The notes under the pieces: generated by a model
Told to the model about the DNA's origin: nothing
The model's input: the letters and a program-made list of their open reading frames with translations, nothing else
Databases searched by the model: none
Position numbers and translations under genes: made by a program
Part shown: piece after piece, positions 1 through 9,330 of the stretch
How positions within the stretch are numbered: position 1 is the stretch's first letter
How the letters are laid out: each line of letters starts with the position of its first letter
NCBI GenBank assembly: GCA_027366635.1
Contig: DAHXNE010000060.1
Coordinates: 1-41,061, forward strand
DNA: 41,061 nt
Reading direction: 5' to 3'
Source: Gammaproteobacteria bacterium
GTDB lineage: Bacteria > Pseudomonadota > Gammaproteobacteria > Steroidobacterales > Steroidobacteraceae

Positions 1-185
1 TTCTCCCGCCGGCGGTGCGCTTCTGTGGTCGCGCGTAGATTCTCACCCGGGGTGCCAGTTGCGGTTTGGCATCCAGCTGCATTCCGTCCTTGAATTTCAG
101 GCGTCGCGTCGTCGCGGCGCAAAATTTGTGCATCTGCCGGGTTTGCGTTCGCCACATATTCAGGCCGAGGCGGTAACTGGCCGGT

Positions 186-581
186 TCCCACCGTCACCAA
201 CACGGCCAATACTGCCAGGCGCTCAGACGACGGCGGCGTCATTGCGGCGCGCCCAGCTGTCGGCTCTGCGCTTGATCGTCTGACGATGGGCGTGGTTGCG
301 CTGCGCGTGGCGCGCCCAACGCACCCCGCCGGGTCGGAAGTTGACCCCGGCTTCAACCAGTGTACACAGCGACGCGCCAGTTCCGCCGGGTAATTGCACC
401 GCAACTGCTCCAGAGCTTCCCCATCGCGATCAACCCCGATGTTACGCGGCGTCCGAGGAATGCGCGTCACGATTGCGCCTCCTCCGAGATAGCTGTCGAT
501 ATAGGTGTCGTGCGGGGGCATCAGCGCGGTGATCGCCTGGCGCCACTCCGCGGTCGCCTTCGATCCGTACTCGCTACCCAT
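186..581 (-). pseudogene. Broken D12-class adenine-specific DNA methyltransferase (Dam-like)
   Basis: On the minus strand an ATG at 581 opens a frame reading MGSEYGSK, then LMPPHDTYIDSYLGGGA and NIGVDRD. These match the N-terminal AdoMet-binding part (FxGGG-like, here YLGGGA) of phage-type D12 adenine methyltransferases. Around 350-360 the match stops and resumes in another frame with VRWARHAQRN and QTIKRRADSWARR, which resembles the C-terminal tail of the same family. It then returns to the first frame for SERLAVLAVL (about 225-195). The middle, including the catalytic DPPY motif, is missing, so the gene carries an internal deletion and at least two frame changes and cannot be active. The first frame stays open to the window edge but below about 186 I recognise nothing in it. 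Such methylases commonly travel on phages and integrative elements, so this is probably the relic of one. Family assignment is from memory of the motifs. Confidence 0.7.
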
Positions 582-1370
582 CGCCGCCTGAGCTGTGCAC
601 TACTGAAGATGGGAGGGCAGCGCAGGATCAAAATGCCATCTTGTCGAATGTCCACTCGCCGCAGCGAAAGCGCTTAGGCATGAATAGCCGCGTTGCGGCC
701 AGGCGTCCACCCTTCATCATGCCAATGCCGAGATCCTTCGCTATCGCCTGAGTCAGATTCGGCAACGCGTCGCTTACTGGGCGTGGGAATCCGACTGACG
801 GCTGGACGCTGTCCGCCCTGAATGTGGGCGTTTCACTGCCAAGCAGAGTCAGATCCTGGCGACTTGTGCTCGGCATTTGATGTGTCGCGTGTACATTCTT
901 CCCGCCCTGCCCGACACCATGGGCATCGATTTGCGAATACATCCCGCTGATGGTATTATTCAGATTAATCGACACGTTCTGGTATGGGGTCCAGAGGCGA
1001 TGACGAACCTGCCTTCCGCTGACGAACTTCAGAAGCGGCCTGAGCCGCCTAAGAATTTTTACTGCACCGCGCCCTGCCGGACTTCCGAGTTCCCTCGAAT
1101 CGGCTGCATGCGAGTGCATCGCCCCGGCAATGACCCTACTAACTCAAGCACTTGTGCGCAGCCACCGGAATACCTGCCCGTTTCTTGTTACGGGGTCCGA
1201 CCGCGCCGGATGAAGAACTATTACGGACTTATGAAACACCAACCTGAGCATCGATGAGCGGCGTGCGACGTTATTTCGCGGCAGAAGTTGCGATATTCGG
1301 AAAGCTAGTGACTAACTCATTGTTGCGCGGGCTCTAGCGGAATTCCTGGCTAAATTTAGAGGGGCATTTC
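582..1370. other. Gene-poor decayed region upstream of the TonB receptor
   Basis: No open frame here has a recognisable product. A minus-strand frame ending at 628 finishes with MPKRFRCGEWTFDKMAF, just upstream of the methyltransferase remnant; this end reads like a protein C-terminus and may be the remains of a neighbour in the same element, but I cannot name it. The plus-strand frame at 877-1257 has no family features. Bases 1258-1370 are AT-richer and must carry the promoter of the TonB receptor gene; I could not find a -35/-10 pair with normal spacing. Confidence 0.5.
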
Positions 1371-4103
1371 ATGCGAGCAAATTCGAAACTGTCGCTGGCG
1401 GCGGTCGTTACCCTTGGATTTCTTGTAAGTTTCCGGGCGAGCGCTGTTACGCAAAAAACAACAAGAAATACCCCCGCGACCGCCATCCTGAAAAGCCCGT
1501 CGAAACCGGCGTTGTTGCAGCCTGTCGTCGTAACGGCGACCTACGCCCAGAGCCTTCAAAGCGCTCTCAATATAAAACGCTACGCGCCAGTCATAGTTGA
1601 CGCGATTTCGCTCGCCGACATGGGTCAACTTCCGGATGTCAATGTTGCGGCGGCACTCGCCCGTCTTCCGGGAATCGCTACGGAACGAGATCCGAATACT
1701 GGCTCAGCTAGTCAGATTGCTATCGGCGGCATGCCCGAAGAGCTCACGCTAGGAGAGCTAAACGGCGCGTCACTGGCAACGACCACGTCAACTGGCAACA
1801 TCAGATACAACATGTTTCCGCCGAGCCTCATTGGCGCGGCGATAGTGTACAAGACGCCAATGGCGTCGCTGAATTCAGGTGGAATTGCCGGTACAGTCGA
1901 TCTGCGCAGCATCCGTCCGTTGCAATTCCCGCACAACACGATTATCGCGTCTGTCGAAGGGGACTATGCGTCGCTTGGCGCGCAGCTCGCCCGGGCTTCC
2001 GATATTGGTTGGCGCGGCGACCTTGCCTACGTCGGCAAGACGCGAAACAATAAATTAGGTTATGCCGTCGGGGTGGCGCTCCGCTCTGATCCAATTCAAT
2101 ACGTCGAGTCGGAATTCGATCAATACGATCCTTCGGCCGACTACGAAGACCTTACCGGGAACGGAAAGCCGGTCACGGCAAACTATGGAATATTTGCCGG
2201 CACGGTATACGGAGTCGATAGGCGCCAAGCTGTCATGGCCGCGCTTCAATGGAAACCATCACGAAAACTCAGTGTATACCTAGACGGGCTCTACTCGCAT
2301 GCGCGATACACGGAAAGCCAAAACGGCATCCTAAGCAATACGGCGAACGGAGAGTTCACTAATTCGTACACCAATGTGACAACAGCGGACCAACAGCTAA
2401 CGTCTGCAACAATAACGGAGCAGTGCACTTACGGCTGTGCTGAAGGCGAGGCTTATGGTCTGACGATGCAGGACTTCGCGGCCGAGTCGACTCGGGACGA
2501 TACCTTTGAGGATTTAAATACGCAGATCGCTTGGCGTCCGACACGACAGGATACGGTCACCGCAAATCTTGGATGGTCGCATGTCGACTACCTGTCTTAT
2601 TATCCGCAAATTACGACAGATTACGTTCAGCTTGCCAATGGGGTGCCGACAAACATAGCAAATGGCCAGTCGCTAACCGAAAACGCTCTTACCTCGCCGC
2701 CTCAAATAGCCACTAATGTCAATTTGACAGACCCAAACCTAAATCGCGTCGCGAGTCTTACCGTGCCGTATGCCCATGATGGCCACGACACGATCTTTCA
2801 GGAAAAGCTGGGTTTTACTCATGCATTTCGTCACGGCCTAATAAATTCATTGAGTTTTGGGGTCCGTGCGGTAGAGCGTCGGAAGTCGAATATCCAGCTC
2901 AGTGAAAGCTCGTCGATTGCCGTTCCAAATCAGACTGTCTTGCCGGCTTCGGAAATTGAGTCTCCCGCGCTGGGAAGCTACGCATTTAGCGCAATCCCAG
3001 CGTTTATGGCGTTTAATTTCAATGCCGCAATGGCCCGGTATTTTGGGCCGCTTAACATGACGGATGATACTGCCGCGGACGAAACTGGAAGTTGGACGGT
3101 ACGGAATAAAACGATTGCGGCCTTCGTGCAGGCGGATTACCAAGGCAGACTCTTTGGATGGCCGTTCGAGGGGAATGTTGGTGTGCGGGTTGTTAGAACC
3201 TTGAATACATCGTCCAGTGTTCTGCAGGATCCTATCAGTTCGCTGTTGGTTCCGTATTCCGTGGTCAATGACTACACGAATGCCCTGCCGAGCTTTAATT
3301 TTAATTACCGACCATGGAAGCGATGGGTATTCCGCTTCTCTGCGGCCGAAGCAATTGCACGCCCGCAAGTGGACGATTTGAACGCTGGGTTTACCACCTA
3401 TTGCGCTGGCGGTCCCGGCGTCAGCTGTCAGGCGTATGGGGGCAATCCCCATTTGAAGCCATTTAAGGACAAACAGGTCGCACTAGATGCCGAATACTAT
3501 TACGCCAAGCACTCGTATACGTCGGTATCGGTGTTTTATAGAGACCTTGCTACGTGGATTGAAACATCGCAGCAAACGGTGGCCGTAAATGGTGTCAATT
3601 ATCAGTTTTTCCAGCCGGTAAATCAGAGTGGCGGATATGTTGCGAGCGTAGATTACACGCTGCAAAATCAGTTCGACTGGTTGCCGGCTCCATTCAATGG
3701 ATTGGGCGTCTACGCGACGTATTCGTATAATAAAACAAACATTCAGAACTCAGAAGACTATTCTAGCGAGAGATCGGGGCTGCTCGGCCTGTCAAAGTAC
3801 ACATGGGTGACAACCATGTATTTTGCGAAAGGGCCGGTAGACGCCCACGTAAGCTACGAATATCGAAGTGCGTTTTCGCGCACTCTCCCGGGCGAAGGGC
3901 TGTTCTCGGGATTCGCAATAAATGACGGTGCGGGTTATCTTGATGCTCAGGTGTCGTATCGGCTTCCGATGGGCGTGTCGGTGGTGGTATCAGGAGAAAA
4001 TCTCACGGAAACGCCGTACAGACTGTCATATACAAATGGTGCAAACGGGGTCTATCAGCAATTTGGGCGCATGCTATATTTTGGGTTTCGGTATCGAGAC
4101 TGA
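1371..4103 (+). CDS. TonB-dependent outer-membrane receptor (Xanthomonas/Caulobacter type)
   Basis: This 910-residue outer-membrane transporter probably imports galactan-derived oligosaccharides, using TonB/proton-motive energy. Residues 1-25 are a signal peptide ending in ASA. PVVVTA at 51-56 is a likely TonB box, and the plug follows (about 57-185) with VNVAAALARLPGIATERD and the GGIAGTVDLRS end typical of the TonB-Xanth-Caul subfamily. The rest is a beta-barrel rich in aromatic, alternating strands. There is no N-terminal STN domain, so signalling to an anti-sigma factor is unlikely. The protein ends FRYRD rather than in the usual terminal aromatic residue. GAGGGG lies a few bases before the ATG. 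The GH53 galactanase gene starts 110 bases downstream on the same strand, which is the basis for the substrate guess. Sampled sequence is about 50% G+C, clearly below the genes from 5.9 kb onward, which suggests transfer or a different origin. Confidence 0.9.
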   Translation: MRANSKLSLAAVVTLGFLVSFRASAVTQKTTRNTPATAILKSPSKPALLQPVVVTATYAQSLQSALNIKRYAPVIVDAISLADMGQLPDVNVAAALARLPGIATERDPNTGSASQIAIGGMPEELTLGELNGASLATTTSTGNIRYNMFPPSLIGAAIVYKTPMASLNSGGIAGTVDLRSIRPLQFPHNTIIASVEGDYASLGAQLARASDIGWRGDLAYVGKTRNNKLGYAVGVALRSDPIQYVESEFDQYDPSADYEDLTGNGKPVTANYGIFAGTVYGVDRRQAVMAALQWKPSRKLSVYLDGLYSHARYTESQNGILSNTANGEFTNSYTNVTTADQQLTSATITEQCTYGCAEGEAYGLTMQDFAAESTRDDTFEDLNTQIAWRPTRQDTVTANLGWSHVDYLSYYPQITTDYVQLANGVPTNIANGQSLTENALTSPPQIATNVNLTDPNLNRVASLTVPYAHDGHDTIFQEKLGFTHAFRHGLINSLSFGVRAVERRKSNIQLSESSSIAVPNQTVLPASEIESPALGSYAFSAIPAFMAFNFNAAMARYFGPLNMTDDTAADETGSWTVRNKTIAAFVQADYQGRLFGWPFEGNVGVRVVRTLNTSSSVLQDPISSLLVPYSVVNDYTNALPSFNFNYRPWKRWVFRFSAAEAIARPQVDDLNAGFTTYCAGGPGVSCQAYGGNPHLKPFKDKQVALDAEYYYAKHSYTSVSVFYRDLATWIETSQQTVAVNGVNYQFFQPVNQSGGYVASVDYTLQNQFDWLPAPFNGLGVYATYSYNKTNIQNSEDYSSERSGLLGLSKYTWVTTMYFAKGPVDAHVSYEYRSAFSRTLPGEGLFSGFAINDGAGYLDAQVSYRLPMGVSVVVSGENLTETPYRLSYTNGANGVYQQFGRMLYFGFRYRD

Positions 4104-4213
4104 GTCGTTGGGTGATATCCGAGGGGGGGTAAAAACTGGCGCGCGTGATCCGCGCGTGCTGCGGACTTCGTAGAACGCGGCAGTTCCCGGAAGCGCGATT
4201 CCCAGGTGTTGTA

Positions 4214-5413
4214 ATGAAAAGACAACCGTATGTTACGCGACGTCGCGGCTGGGCGGCTTGTGTCCGAATGAGTGCCGTGGCGTTTGTCGGAGTTCTGGCG
4301 GTCGCAACGGGGACTACGGCAGAGGCGCATGGTGGCGAGGTCGACTTGCTGGCGCATGTGCCCGCGTTTTCGGTTGGTGCGGATGTTTCTGACTACGGAT
4401 ATATTGAGCGGCATGGGGGAATTTATCGGCGGGGAGGCAGGCAAAGTTCGCTGCCGATGATTTTCAAGAGCGCCGGGTGTAATACTTTGAGACTGAGACT
4501 TTGGCACAATGCTTCTTCTGAAGAAATAAAAAAATGGGGTCTGTATAACACGCTGAATACAATCCATTACACATTTCCGCTCGCCGTTAGAATTAAGCAA
4601 GACGGCTTCAGTTTTGTATTGAACATGCACTTGTCGGACACGTGGGCGGACCCGCATGAGCAGCTGACTCCGTATGATTGGAAAAGGCTTGGTTATCAGA
4701 AACTTCGTCGTAGGGTCTTCAGGTATACGAAACACGTGATGATGCGCTTTCGCGCAGCACATGCGATGCCGACGATAGTAATGGTTGGGAACGAGATAAA
4801 TCACGGCATCTTATGGCCTACTGGAGAACTGAAACGACACGATCCGGGTAGCTGGAGGCGCTTTTCCGGCTTGCTAAAGGCGGCAATTGCTGGCGTCAAT
4901 GCTGGCAGTGGCAAGCGGAAACCCCAGATCATGCTGCAGGTCGGAAACTTCAACCACCCAAAGCCATTGGTAAGGTTTTTTTCTAAGCTAGTCGCAGAAG
5001 GCGTTCGGTTCAATTTGATTGGGTATGACTATTATCCGTATTGGGGTGGGGCAACTGAGCATCTGCGCAGCAATTTGTTGGCATTGGCAGATGGGATCGG
5101 CAAGCCTATTGTCGTCGCGGAGACCGCTTATCCGTGGTCCAATGACCGATTTAATAAGTCGTGGGCGAGCAAGCCGGGAATGGCGTATGAGTTTTCGCCG
5201 CAAGGTCAGCGTGCTTATATAGCGCACGTGATTTCCATCGTTAAAGCGTTGCCGAAACATCTTGGACGGGGTGTGTGGTGGTGGGGAGCGGAATTTAACG
5301 CGGACCAGCGCATGTTTGCGCGGAATCCATGGTCATATAGATCGCTTTTTGACAGCAGCGGAGAAGCGTTGCCGGCGATGAATATGCTTTGTTCTGCTGC
5401 GGCGCCCTGGTGA
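4214..5413 (+). CDS. Secreted arabinogalactan endo-beta-1,4-galactanase (GH53)
   Basis: This protein cleaves internal beta-1,4-galactosidic bonds of galactan, such as pectin rhamnogalacturonan I side chains, outside the cytoplasm. It has 399 residues from ATG 4214; the frame is open upstream to 4145, but only from 4214 does a signal peptide follow directly. That peptide has a basic TRRRGW stretch, a hydrophobic core, and AEA before the likely cleavage near residue 38. GH53 features are GADVSDYG (55-62), TLRLRLWHNA (91-100), HLSDTWADPHEQ (139-150), VGNE with the acid/base Glu194, and VAETAYPW with the nucleophile Glu303. Length fits a single GH53 domain without a binding module. With the preceding TonB receptor it forms a minimal galactan capture and import locus; no beta-galactosidase, transporter of the inner membrane or regulator accompanies it here. 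Base composition is low, like that of the receptor. Confidence 0.92.
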   Translation: MKRQPYVTRRRGWAACVRMSAVAFVGVLAVATGTTAEAHGGEVDLLAHVPAFSVGADVSDYGYIERHGGIYRRGGRQSSLPMIFKSAGCNTLRLRLWHNASSEEIKKWGLYNTLNTIHYTFPLAVRIKQDGFSFVLNMHLSDTWADPHEQLTPYDWKRLGYQKLRRRVFRYTKHVMMRFRAAHAMPTIVMVGNEINHGILWPTGELKRHDPGSWRRFSGLLKAAIAGVNAGSGKRKPQIMLQVGNFNHPKPLVRFFSKLVAEGVRFNLIGYDYYPYWGGATEHLRSNLLALADGIGKPIVVAETAYPWSNDRFNKSWASKPGMAYEFSPQGQRAYIAHVISIVKALPKHLGRGVWWWGAEFNADQRMFARNPWSYRSLFDSSGEALPAMNMLCSAAAPW

Positions 5414-5887
5414 CAGGCTGATGAGAGGCCGCGTACTTGAGCGGGTTCGATGTCCGTTTTGAGGTGATCAAGGACATCGTCGCGGCAGGGAGGGTGGGGT
5501 TCCCGTTGGGCTCATCAGGGGCGCAGGGTGGCTGTCGTGGGCGTTGGGTCATAGGGATGACTGCAGCCTCGTGCTTGGCATGCGGCAGTCAATGGAAGTC
5601 CGGTCGCGATGTTGCTTCGCATGCGCACCAGGAGGCTGGCGGCGAAGGTAGGCGGGGGTACGATATCCCCCGGACCGGGAGCGTCGGTTACTGCGGCGAT
5701 TCAATGGCCTCGGCGCATCGAGGTGGCTGGTGCCCGGGCGGCTCGTGAACGCCGCGTTTATGGCTCGACGAAGGCTCGCTTGGCCCGCATCGGCGGATTA
5801 GCGCCGGCCGGTCCTGAATCAGATGACGTGTGGCAGTGTGGCGCTCGACACGGATCGAGAATGAGTCGTCGGGTACCAGAAGGAGCG
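5414..5887. other. 474 bases without a recognisable gene
   Basis: This stretch separates the galactan pair from folE2. Short frames exist on both strands but none has a ribosome-binding site plus a family signature. The plus frame from about 5437 (starting SGFDVRFEVIKDI) is mildly protein-like but I cannot place it. No tRNA, repeat array or intrinsic terminator with a T-run was seen. Because it lies at the border of the low-GC pair it may contain a decayed junction. Confidence 0.5.
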
Positions 5888-6739
5888 TTAAGCTGACGGG
5901 TTCCGCGATGGAGGCGCTGCATCCTTGTCGCATTCGATGAGCGCGTAGGCCGAATGGTTGTGGATGGACTCGAAGTTCTCCGACTCCACGACGTACGAGG
6001 CGATCCGGTCGTCGGCGTTGAGCCGCATGGCGACATCGCGCACCATGTCCTCGACGAACTTCGGGTTGTCGTAGGCCCGCTCGGTCACATACTTCTCGTC
6101 GGGGCGCTTGAGAATGCCGTACAGCTCGCAGGAGGCCTCCTGCTCGGCGATCTCGATCAGCTCCTCGATCCAGATGTGGCTGCGCAGCTTCGAAGTGATG
6201 GTCACGTGCGAGCGCTGATTGTGTGCGCCGTAGTCCGAGATGCGCTTGGAGCATGGGCAGAGGCTGGTCACCGGCACCACGACGCGCACCCACAGGTCCG
6301 TGACGCCGTCGTGGCGATCGCCGATCAGGCTGGCGCGGTAGTCCATCAGGCTCTCCACGCCCGTCGCCGGTGCCTGCTTCATGACGAAGAACGGGAAGGT
6401 CATCTCGATATGGCCGGCATCGGCCTCCAGCCGCTGGGTCATGTTCTCGAGCATGCCGCGGAAGGACTCCACCGAGATCTCCCGCTCGGCGTGCAGGATC
6501 TCGACGAAGCGCGACATGTGCGTGCCCTTGAAGTGATGCGGCAGGCTGACGTACATGTTGAACGTCGCGATGGTGTGTTGCTCGCCCGCAGAGCGATCCT
6601 TCACGCGTACCGGGTGACTGATGTCCTTGATGCCGACCCGATTGATCGGCAGGTGGCGCGTGTCGGCGCGAGATTGGACGTCTTCGACTCCGGCGAGACT
6701 CTGGCGGGTGGTCTTGGCGGCGTTTGGCGGGGAATTCAT
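5888..6739 (-). CDS. folE2: GTP cyclohydrolase IB (FolE2)
   Basis: It converts GTP to 7,8-dihydroneopterin triphosphate, the first step of tetrahydrofolate and queuosine precursor synthesis in the cytoplasm. The 283-residue protein carries the FolE2 signature TSLCPCSK with Cys161 and Cys163, followed by HNQRSH (173-178), [17 protein letters not shown] (216-231) and IHNHSAYA (259-266). FolE2 is the unrelated, metal-flexible replacement for the zinc enzyme FolE, and in bacteria holding both it is often induced by zinc shortage. I looked for a Zur-type palindrome upstream and saw none, and whether a folE exists elsewhere cannot be told here. It lies 178 bases downstream of dxs on the same strand, with a hairpin just after dxs, so it may have its own promoter. 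Confidence 0.96.
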   Translation of the reverse strand: MNSPPNAAKTTRQSLAGVEDVQSRADTRHLPINRVGIKDISHPVRVKDRSAGEQHTIATFNMYVSLPHHFKGTHMSRFVEILHAEREISVESFRGMLENMTQRLEADAGHIEMTFPFFVMKQAPATGVESLMDYRASLIGDRHDGVTDLWVRVVVPVTSLCPCSKRISDYGAHNQRSHVTITSKLRSHIWIEELIEIAEQEASCELYGILKRPDEKYVTERAYDNPKFVEDMVRDVAMRLNADDRIASYVVESENFESIHNHSAYALIECDKDAAPPSRNPSA

Positions 6740-6889
6740 GGTTCAAGAGTACCGGATCGGCGCGTCTTTGGCCTATATCGATCGGCATAGACGGCGATCC
6801 ATGCCGGCGGCGGCTCGGGCTCGGCTGCAGCGCTGTCCGGGCACCGTGCCGTAGCCGCGCGGTAGCGTCATAGCCTTGCGCGACGCCGG

Positions 6890-6909
6890 GGGCGGACGAC
6901 CGTCCGCCC
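6890..6909 (-). terminator. Perfect 8-bp hairpin just after dxs
   Basis: GGGCGGAC at 6890-6897 pairs exactly with GTCCGCCC at 6902-6909 around a 4-base loop. It starts 8 bases beyond the dxs stop codon, where a terminator would sit. No T-run follows on the minus strand, so it is not a classical intrinsic terminator; it could pause polymerase or protect the mRNA 3' end between dxs and folE2. Confidence 0.45.
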
Positions 6910-6917
6910 GCGTGACG

Positions 6918-8819
6918 TCAGGCCCGGCTCACCGACCGAATCGGCTCGTGCCTCTGCAACGCCCACCAGCGCTCGACACCTGCGCTGAGACTGGCGAGAT
7001 CAAGTCCCGCGGCCGCCAGGCACGAGCTGCGCGAACCGTGCTCGATGAACCGATCCGGGATACCGATCTGCATCAGCGGCAAGCTGATTCCCTCGGCCGC
7101 GAGCACCTCGGCGACGGCCGAGCCAGCCCCGCCTTGTATGGCGTTCTCCTCGATCGTGACCAGGGCGTTGTGGCGGCCGGCGATATCGAGGATCAGCGCC
7201 TCGTCGAGCGGCTTGATGAAGCGCATGTTCACCACCGTCGCATCGAGCCGCTCGCCGATTCGCAGGGCGCTGTCGAGCATCGGGCCGAAGGCGAGCAGGG
7301 CGAGCCCGCTGCGGCCTTCGCGCTTGATTTGCCCCTTGCCGATCGGCACGGCGGTGAATTCCTTCTCGATCGCGACGCCCGGCCCGGTGCCGCGCGGATA
7401 GCGCACTGCGGCCGGGCCGTCGATGGTGGTGGCGGTGTAGAGCATCTGCCGGCACTCGTTCTCGTCAGCCGGTGCCATGACCACCATGTTGGGAATGCAG
7501 CGCAGGAACGACAGATCGTAGCTGCCCTGGTGCGTCGCCCCGTCGCTGCCGACCAAGCCCGCCCGATCGAGCGCGAACACCACCGGAAGGTTCTGCAGCG
7601 CCACGTCATGAATCAGTTGATCGTAGGCGCGCTGCAGGAAGGTCGAATAGATCGCCACCACGGGCCGCAGTCCCTCGGTGGCCAGTCCGGCCGCGAACGT
7701 CACGGCGTGCTGCTCGGCGATCGCCACGTCGAAATAGCGCTCGGGAAATCGCTTGGAGAACTCGACCAGGCCCGAGCCCTCGCGCATCGCCGGAGTGATG
7801 CCGACGATGCGCGCATCACGTTCCGCGATGTCGCACAGCCATTGTCCGAAGATCTGCGAGTACGTGGGGCTCGAAGCCGCCTCCTTGAAGATCGTGCCGC
7901 TGACCGGATCGAACGGTCCCGGACCGTGCCATTTGATGGGATCGGCCTCGGCTGGCGCGTAGCCCTTGCCCTTGCGGGTGACGACGTGCAGAAACTGCGG
8001 GCCGTGCAGCTTGCGGACGTTGCGCAGCGTGCCGACCAGCGCCCGCACATCGTGGCCGTCGAGCGGGCCGATGTAGTTGAAGCCGAGCTCCTCGAACAGT
8101 GTGCCGGGCAGGACCATGCCTTTGAGGTGCTCTTCCGAGCGCCGGGCCAGCTCCCAGACCGTCGGCATCTGCCGCAGCACCTTCTTGCCGCCTTCGCGCA
8201 GGTTCGCGTACAGACGTCCCGACAGGGCGGCCGTGAAGTAGTTCGACAGCGCCCCGACGTTCTCGGAAATCGACATGTCGTTGTCGTTGAGGATGACCAG
8301 CAGATCCACCGGCAGAGAGCCGGCGTGATTCAGCGCCTCGAACGCCATGCCCGCGGTCATGGCGCCATCGCCGATCACCGCCACGACTCGCCGGTTCGAA
8401 GCCTGCTGCGCGGCGGCGATGGCCATCCCCAGAGCGGCACTGATCGAGGTGCTCGAGTGTCCCACGCCGAAGGTGTCGTATTCGCTCTCGGCGCGGTTGG
8501 GAAATGGCGCGAGCCCGCCGTGCTGCTTGATCGAATGCAGCTGTCCACGCCGGCCGGTGAGCACCTTGTGCGGGTAGGCCTGATGGCCGACGTCCCAGAC
8601 CAGCCGGTCGTGTGGCGTGTCGTACACATAGTGAAGCGCGATCGTCAGCTCGACCGTACCGAGGCCGGCGGCGAAATGTCCGCCGCGGGTGCTGACGGTT
8701 TGGATGAGGAACTGGCGCAGCTCGTGGGCCAGCTGCGGCAATTGCGATTCCTTCAGGCGCCTGAGGTCGGCGGGGAACTCGATGGGATCGAGCAGCGGAT
8801 AGCTTTGGGAGTCGCTCAT
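6918..8819 (-). CDS. dxs: 1-deoxy-D-xylulose-5-phosphate synthase
   Basis: It condenses pyruvate and glyceraldehyde 3-phosphate to 1-deoxy-D-xylulose 5-phosphate, the entry step of the MEP isoprenoid pathway, and also feeds thiamine and pyridoxal synthesis. The 633-residue length is normal. The thiamine diphosphate sites are visible: [10 protein letters not shown] with His48/49, [12 protein letters not shown] (74-85), the [18 protein letters not shown] motif starting at 150 with NDN near 178 for Mg binding, and IAEQHAV with the catalytic Glu369. The C-terminal transketolase domain is complete ([12 protein letters not shown]). xseB lies 72 bases upstream on the same strand; the ispA gene that usually stands between them is absent. 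Confidence 0.97.
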   Translation of the reverse strand: MSDSQSYPLLDPIEFPADLRRLKESQLPQLAHELRQFLIQTVSTRGGHFAAGLGTVELTIALHYVYDTPHDRLVWDVGHQAYPHKVLTGRRGQLHSIKQHGGLAPFPNRAESEYDTFGVGHSSTSISAALGMAIAAAQQASNRRVVAVIGDGAMTAGMAFEALNHAGSLPVDLLVILNDNDMSISENVGALSNYFTAALSGRLYANLREGGKKVLRQMPTVWELARRSEEHLKGMVLPGTLFEELGFNYIGPLDGHDVRALVGTLRNVRKLHGPQFLHVVTRKGKGYAPAEADPIKWHGPGPFDPVSGTIFKEAASSPTYSQIFGQWLCDIAERDARIVGITPAMREGSGLVEFSKRFPERYFDVAIAEQHAVTFAAGLATEGLRPVVAIYSTFLQRAYDQLIHDVALQNLPVVFALDRAGLVGSDGATHQGSYDLSFLRCIPNMVVMAPADENECRQMLYTATTIDGPAAVRYPRGTGPGVAIEKEFTAVPIGKGQIKREGRSGLALLAFGPMLDSALRIGERLDATVVNMRFIKPLDEALILDIAGRHNALVTIEENAIQGGAGSAVAEVLAAEGISLPLMQIGIPDRFIEHGSRSSCLAAAGLDLASLSAGVERWWALQRHEPIRSVSRA

Positions 8820-8858
8820 TTCGGGCAGTGTACACCGCGTGATGTGGGGCGGAGACTG

Positions 8859-8878
8859 GTGTTGCGGTTGTGCAACAC
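8859..8878. repeat. Inverted repeat between xseB and dxs
   Basis: GTGTTGC at 8859-8865 and GCAACAC at 8872-8878 form a 7-bp perfect inverted repeat with a 6-base spacer, in the 72-base gap between xseB and dxs. It could be an RNA hairpin or a dimer-binding site; no T-run follows. Confidence 0.35.
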
Positions 8879-8891
8879 GCTTATCCGATGC

Positions 8892-9158
8892 TCAAGGCGT
8901 TTCGGTCGCGCCATCGCGAGCCGTGTCCGAGATGCTGAAGGGCTCGGGTGCCACCTCGTTATTGCGCTTCATCAGCGCATCCACCCGTTGTTGGGCGGAC
9001 TTCAGCTCACCCTGACACTGTCGCGTCAAGTTCACGCCGCGCTCGAAGACGCGCAGCGCTTCCTCGAGCGGTAGGTCGCCGCGCTCGAGCCGCTCGACGA
9101 CGCTCTCGAGCTCCGTGAGCGCCTGTTCAAAGTCCAGGGCCTGCTGATCGGATGGCAC
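8892..9158 (-). CDS. xseB: Exodeoxyribonuclease VII small subunit
   Basis: This is the small subunit of the single-strand-specific exonuclease VII, several copies of which assemble along the XseA catalytic subunit. At 88 residues it has the usual size, with the family core [26 protein letters not shown] (9-34) and [15 protein letters not shown] (38-52), forming two helices in a coiled-coil hairpin. It is probably the first gene of an xseB-dxs transcript. The upstream region is shared with the divergent rubrerythrin gene, 172 bases away. Confidence 0.95.
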   Translation of the reverse strand: MPSDQQALDFEQALTELESVVERLERGDLPLEEALRVFERGVNLTRQCQGELKSAQQRVDALMKRNNEVAPEPFSISDTARDGATETP

Positions 9159-9261
9159 GCCAGAATCTCCCTCACGGTCACGGGCCGCCGTCGCGGGTCG
9201 ACGCCCAGAGGTGCCACCTTATACATTCAGCCGCGCAACGGTCAATCCGGGTCGATTTCAG

Positions 9262-9291
9262 TTGACGCCCCAAAGGGATCGGTCGTAAAGT
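9262..9291 (+). promoter_or_regulatory. Predicted sigma70-type promoter of the rubrerythrin gene
   Basis: TTGACG at 9262-9267 and TAAAGT at 9286-9291 are separated by 18 bases. The predicted transcription start, near 9298, falls just before the palindrome at 9303-9317. Prediction by eye only. Confidence 0.5.
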
Positions 9292-9302
9292 TAGACACTT
9301 GG

Positions 9303-9317
9303 TTAGAACCAGTCTAA
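9303..9317. promoter_or_regulatory. 15-bp palindrome upstream of rubrerythrin, possible redox-regulator operator
   Basis: TTAGAACCAGTCTAA has perfect 5-bp arms (TTAGA/TCTAA) around a 5-base centre. It ends 13 bases before the rubrerythrin ATG, right after the predicted promoter, so a bound protein would block transcription. A further TTAGA lies at 9291-9295, 12 bases upstream of the left arm. The shape is similar to Fur/PerR-family boxes (TTAGAAT-type arms) but the match is not exact, so the regulator is unknown. Confidence 0.45.
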
Positions 9318-9330
9318 ATTGGAGAGCGGC

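Noticed and set aside
4135-4165. CGCGCG repeats upstream of the GH53 gene as an operator
   Set aside because: CGCGCG is self-complementary and common at this GC; no independent support.
4055-4804. 249-codon minus frame opposite the TonB receptor end and GH53 gene
   Set aside because: Antisense to the catalytic region of GH53; no signature.
5437-5896. Short plus frames before folE2
   Set aside because: No ribosome site, no similarity I can recognise, Gly/Arg-rich; treated as intergenic.
6740-6917. Zur-type operator upstream of folE2
   Set aside because: Searched because FolE2 is often zinc-regulated; no convincing palindrome of the Zur type was found.
6876-9074. 732-codon open frame antisense to dxs and xseB
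   Set aside because: Shadow of dxs; low-complexity Arg/Gly/Ala composition and no domain.
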